Of a stretch of 50,521 nt of DNA, positions 47,066-50,521 are shown one piece after another. Source of the DNA: a virus. Both the position numbers and the translations under genes were made by a program. The notes under the pieces were generated by a model. That model was not told where the DNA came from and did not search any database. It saw only the letters and a program-made list of their open reading frames with translations. Where the stretch lies: positions 1-50,521 of IMG/VR virus record IMGVR_UViG_3300020187_002839. One strand, written 5' to 3'. The first letter of the stretch is position 1; every line of letters begins with the position of its first letter.

Positions 47066-47893
47066 ATATCCTCCACTTCCTTCTACACTTCCTGTTGGAG
47101 CAGTAGATGTAGCTCGGAATTCTTCTATAGGAATTAAATAATCATGTGGAGATTTTACATGCTTAGCCCCAACCATTGGTCCTTTGCTTGGGTGAATATG
47201 ATATAATCCAACATAATTTTCTCCTGTTCTTTTATTTTTAAATTCAGTACCATCTGTTATTAGATTCTCTACTATATTGCTTCTATAATATTGATTAAAT
47301 TTTCCTTTAAAATAGGAAACAAAACCAAAAGCACTATTTTGAAACTCTTGTAAAGTAGCTAAATTAAAATTAATATCACCCACATCTTTTGAAGATTTAC
47401 CTGTTAGCATCCAAGATATTAATAAAGGTTGATAAGATTTCCATTGTACTGATTCATCTCTATTACTAAAAAGATTATATTGTTTTTGGTCTACTTCTAT
47501 AATATAATTTTCATTTGGTTTTCTTAAAAAATACCTCATAAATTCCCCTATTTTATAATCATTTATTGTAGGTTGAGGAATACTTGGAACAGGACCTACA
47601 GGACTTTCTCTATTTATATCATATCCTTTAGAATAATAATATGCATCATCTATAATATAATAAGATTCTGGTTTAGTTTCTGCTGCTATTTCAGATTGTG
47701 TTTGTGTTGATGTTCCAGGAGATAATACTTCTAATAAATAATTTTGTCCTGCTTGATAATTTTTTCCAGTATAAAACCTATTATCTGATGTTTTAAAATA
47801 GAAACCATTATATGGTTCTTTTGTATCTGCTAATACGAATTCACCTATTTCAGTTTTTAAATTTTCTATTATTTGAGTTTTTGGAAAATACAT
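47051..47893 (-). CDS. Probable virion structural protein (280 aa)
   Basis: The protein has NGFYFKTSDNRFYTGKNYQ near the start and a later KRTGENYVGLYHIHPSKGPMVGAKHVKSPHDYL segment, two versions of a Y/F-x-G-x-Y module that occur in tail or neck proteins of marine T4-like phages. A serine/glycine-rich tail (GSVEGSGGYSGGY) ends it. There is no signal or membrane segment. It is 4 nt after the hub-like gene. The role is inferred from context; I cannot name the T4 counterpart. Confidence 0.6.
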   Translation of the reverse strand: MYFPKTQIIENLKTEIGEFVLADTKEPYNGFYFKTSDNRFYTGKNYQAGQNYLLEVLSPGTSTQTQSEIAAETKPESYYIIDDAYYYSKGYDINRESPVGPVPSIPQPTINDYKIGEFMRYFLRKPNENYIIEVDQKQYNLFSNRDESVQWKSYQPLLISWMLTGKSSKDVGDINFNLATLQEFQNSAFGFVSYFKGKFNQYYRSNIVENLITDGTEFKNKRTGENYVGLYHIHPSKGPMVGAKHVKSPHDYLIPIEEFRATSTAPTGSVEGSGGYSGGY

Positions 47894-47897
47894 ATTT

Positions 47898-50521
47898 TTA
47901 ACTTAATTGGGATATTACATCTCCTTTTGCTTCTTGCTCAGCAGCATTAATTGCATCTCTTGTTCTTTGGCTTTGTCTACTATTAACTACAGGGATAGTT
48001 ATAGTTCCTGTTCCCGCTGCTATTTTACCTTGTCCATCATTATAATTAATAAAAACTGTTACTGTTTGTCCAGGTCGAGGGTTTTGAGGGTCTTTAGTTA
48101 CTGTAGCAAACTGTTGTTGATAATTAAATGAAGAAGTTGTTGAAGATTCTGTTAATTTTGTTCCTTTAGTTTCCCATGATGCTACATTCTTACCTGCATT
48201 ATCTGCTTGTGCATTTTTATATGCTGTGTCTATATTAAATCGTGTATAAAAGTGAATTGAATCTACATAATTGGCAAAATCTCCACCCCATTCAAATCCT
48301 ACAGATTTTGCTAAATCAACAATACCAGATGTTCGCCATATGTCTCTTTCTGCTTTTTTAAACATTCTACCATTAGGATCTTGAATATTCATATCTATAG
48401 CACCATAATAATTATGTTTAGACCTACCTGGGGCTGCATTTGCTCCTTGACTTTGTAATTGTGCTGATTTAGCAAATGTTCTTCCAATTGCATTTACATA
48501 AGCAGTATAACCAGGATATTTTTCATTTAAAGCATTAAATAATTTTCTATATTCAGATTGAAGGTTATCATTTACTTGTGATACTATATAATCAATAGAA
48601 ACATTTCCACCACTTCCTCCTCTTCTATTATCTACAATTTTAAATGCTTGATCTGAAGGGATAGCCCCTGTAACTTCATATTTTTGAAATGTCCCTTCAT
48701 TAATGTAATCCTTTTTTATAGCTTCACCTAAAGGAAATGTTTCAACAGGAGATGTAGCTAAAGTATTAAGTTGTGTTTCCCAGGTATTATCAGATATTTT
48801 ATGGTTTACTTTTGTTATTACAAATTTAAGGGCTTTATCATATTGTTTTGGTAAAAAATCTTGTCTAATCGGTAAGCTATTATAAATAAGCATACCAGCC
48901 ATTCCATCTAAAGTTAAAGATAAATCTACAGGAATAAAACCAATTTTACCTGAAGGTTTTGAGTATAATCTCATTAATCTATTTGTTTCAGTTTTCATAT
49001 AAGCTTTAAATGCTGCTTTACCTTGGCTTATAAATTCATCTTCTATTTTTGTATACAAAGCTTGAAGCTTTGAATATCTTTTAATAGAACTATTAGTAGC
49101 TTTTAATTTTCTTTCTAATGCAACTACTCCCCCAAATGCTCTAACTAAATATAATTCATAATTAGAACTATATAAAGCCTCAAAATCATCTTGTGAAAAT
49201 TTTGCATTTGCTTCTGCTTCAGCAGCTGCTTTTTGTAGGTTTTTTCCTTTTTCAAACCATTCTTCTTTTTCTAAATTCCTATATGTTTCACCTAAATAGT
49301 TTACATCTTTAGCTTTTCCATCTTCTACTAATTCTGCTGCTGCTGCTGCGGTTGCATATGCAAGTCTTTTTGTAACATTTGCTTCATAAGCTTCACTTAC
49401 TTCTCTTGATACATAACTAGCAGCTTTTTTTACTGTTTTCCATGGGGATGATATAGCTCCCCAAGCTGCTGATCCCCAACTTTGACCCTTATTTCTAAAT
49501 TTTGGAGGGGTAAATGTGTTTTCAGCATCAAATTCTAATGCTGCTGCAGCAGCTACTGCTGCTACATTTAATGCTTCTCGTGCATCACTAATATCTTCAG
49601 AATTTTCCCAAGCTTCCTGTAATTTTTCAAAATCTGTTTTATCATTTGATCCCCTTGCATCTGTTATTTGGGCTGCAAATCTATCTATTAATCCTTGATT
49701 CCATTTAGAAAATGCAGTTCCATCTTCATTATTAGTTTTACTAGTTCCTCCTGTAGCTCCAATTGATATTTGAGTAGCATACTTAGGTGTAATTTTAGAA
49801 TTAAATTTAATGTCAGTTACAAAATTAGATGTGTTGTTATTTACATCATACCCAAATACTTCTAATGGTATAGAATTATCATATGGAATTAATCCTGGAA
49901 TTGGATTTTGGTCTATAATAGTAACTATGTAATCATCCTTTAAAACTGGTTCTAAATTACAAACATTTCCTAAAGCACTATTAATATCACTACATAATGT
50001 TTCTAAAAACTTAAATAATTGTACTTTACCTTCACCATCTTTTTTACTTAATAATTTAGCTATATGTTCATAATTTACATAAATATTCATTATTCTCCCA
50101 AATAATATATCTCCATTTTGTGTTATACATTCTTTTAAAGGTTCTAAATATTGAGGTGTATTTATAGTAGTTTCTGAATCTGATGTTGCAAAAAACATAG
50201 GTTTTATTAAACAAACTTTAGGATCTAAAGATATCACATTTGGAAAAACACTAAAACAGTTATAATCTGCAGAATCAAATTCTAAACATTTTCTACTTTT
50301 TCCTGATTGTGAATTAATAGTCTGTATTGAATTTTGTTGTATGTAGGTCATTAATTGACCTAAAGTCATAAAATAATTATATTTTGATTTATCAACTTTT
50401 TTATAGTTATTATATCCACTTCCTCCTAATGCAGCTCTTGCTCCTTCTAATGAATAAAAATTTCTTTGTTCATCTGTTTCATTTAAATTAAAATTTTTAT
50501 CTCTAACATCAGCATATAATT
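47898..50521 (-). CDS. Baseplate hub-like protein with M15 (VanY-type) peptidase domain, 5' end beyond window
   Basis: The first ATG in the window is at 50369 (823 aa), but the frame stays open to base 50521, so the true start lies outside. From that ATG, residues 480-545 (VDLSLTLDGMAGMLIYNSLP, then KFVITKVNHKISDNTW) match tail hub proteins. Residues 620-715 form an M15 D,D- or L,D-peptidase: SKHNYYGAIDM (His652, Asp659) and DSIHFY (His706), the SxHxxGxAxD...H zinc site. Residues 240-440 are an alanine-rich helical insert. It probably digests peptidoglycan peptides at entry. Confidence 0.78.
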   Translation of the reverse strand, partial: LYADVRDKNFNLNETDEQRNFYSLEGARAALGGSGYNNYKKVDKSKYNYFMTLGQLMTYIQQNSIQTINSQSGKSRKCLEFDSADYNCFSVFPNVISLDPKVCLIKPMFFATSDSETTINTPQYLEPLKECITQNGDILFGRIMNIYVNYEHIAKLLSKKDGEGKVQLFKFLETLCSDINSALGNVCNLEPVLKDDYIVTIIDQNPIPGLIPYDNSIPLEVFGYDVNNNTSNFVTDIKFNSKITPKYATQISIGATGGTSKTNNEDGTAFSKWNQGLIDRFAAQITDARGSNDKTDFEKLQEAWENSEDISDAREALNVAAVAAAAALEFDAENTFTPPKFRNKGQSWGSAAWGAISSPWKTVKKAASYVSREVSEAYEANVTKRLAYATAAAAAELVEDGKAKDVNYLGETYRNLEKEEWFEKGKNLQKAAAEAEANAKFSQDDFEALYSSNYELYLVRAFGGVVALERKLKATNSSIKRYSKLQALYTKIEDEFISQGKAAFKAYMKTETNRLMRLYSKPSGKIGFIPVDLSLTLDGMAGMLIYNSLPIRQDFLPKQYDKALKFVITKVNHKISDNTWETQLNTLATSPVETFPLGEAIKKDYINEGTFQKYEVTGAIPSDQAFKIVDNRRGGSGGNVSIDYIVSQVNDNLQSEYRKLFNALNEKYPGYTAYVNAIGRTFAKSAQLQSQGANAAPGRSKHNYYGAIDMNIQDPNGRMFKKAERDIWRTSGIVDLAKSVGFEWGGDFANYVDSIHFYTRFNIDTAYKNAQADNAGKNVASWETKGTKLTESSTTSSFNYQQQFATVTKDPQNPRPGQTVTVFINYNDGQGKIAAGTGTITIPVVNSRQSQRTRDAINAAEQEAKGDVISQLS

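Noticed and set aside
1-50521. T4 late promoters (TATAAATA) and group I introns
   Set aside because: No convincing TATAAATA was found at the expected distance on the minus strand, and no intron is needed to join any gene; AT-rich matches were too loose to report.

Overview
The window is 50.5 kb of the genome of a large tailed phage (Caudoviricetes) of the T4-like superfamily. All of its genes lie on the minus strand, packed with 0-20 nt gaps or short overlaps, so transcription runs from high to low coordinates. The core T4-type replication set can be read from motifs: gp32 ssDNA-binding protein, UvsX, 5'-nuclease, gp41 helicase, NrdA/NrdB, a split gp43 family B polymerase, gp45 clamp, gp44/gp62 clamp loader and the start of an ATP-dependent DNA ligase. 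A Bacteroidota host, probably a marine flavobacterium, is inferred from four things: strong AT-richness, A/T-rich leaders without Shine-Dalgarno sequences, Bacteroidota-style signal peptides and a surface-lipoprotein signal, and promoters of TTTG-N20-TATATT form, close to the Bacteroidota -33/-7 consensus.

Layout in transcription order. (1) 47.0-50.5 kb: tail genes, namely a baseplate-hub-like protein with an M15 peptidase domain that runs off the right edge, and a second virion-like protein. (2) 39.9-47.0 kb: replication and recombination, including a compact family A polymerase-like protein in addition to the family B enzyme. (3) 37.3-40.9 kb: ribonucleotide reductase, with a GH7/clan-B-like secreted lipoprotein gene between nrdB and nrdA. 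(4) 33.2-37.3 kb: an exported and membrane cassette (beta-barrel outer-membrane protein, surface lipoprotein, secreted thioredoxin-like protein, small membrane proteins) ending in a strong terminator, then a DUF5675 protein. (5) 25.1-32.0 kb: a 7-deazaguanine DNA-modification module (DpdA, QueC, QueD, QueE, FolE) mixed with thioredoxin, 2OG-Fe(II) oxygenases, small membrane proteins and tRNA-Gln. (6) 20.0-25.1 kb: phosphoribosyltransferase, MazG-like pyrophosphatase, gp43 split by two small genes, and gp45. (7) 16.2-20.0 kb: an oxygenase, Hsp20, GroES, GroEL and a histone H1-like protein, closed by a terminator. (8) 13.6-16.2 kb: clamp loader genes and a DUF1599 protein. (9) 1.2-13.6 kb: a large carbohydrate cluster of seven or so glycosyltransferases, a sugar aminotransferase, an epimerase, a nucleotide-sugar dehydrogenase and a sulfotransferase, interrupted by a RecB-like nuclease and an RHH protein. 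(10) 0-1.1 kb: two unknown genes and the DNA ligase N-terminus.

The most notable non-coding signal is a family of about 15 co-oriented promoters with fixed geometry: a 10-bp box like TTTGGCTACC, exactly 10 bp, then a 10-bp box like GTCGTATATT. Members precede the replication, chaperone, clamp-loader, DNA-modification and membrane genes. No stretch longer than 300 bases lacks a gene, and no CRISPR array, insertion sequence or integrase was seen. Functions are assigned from motifs read by eye. No database search was run.
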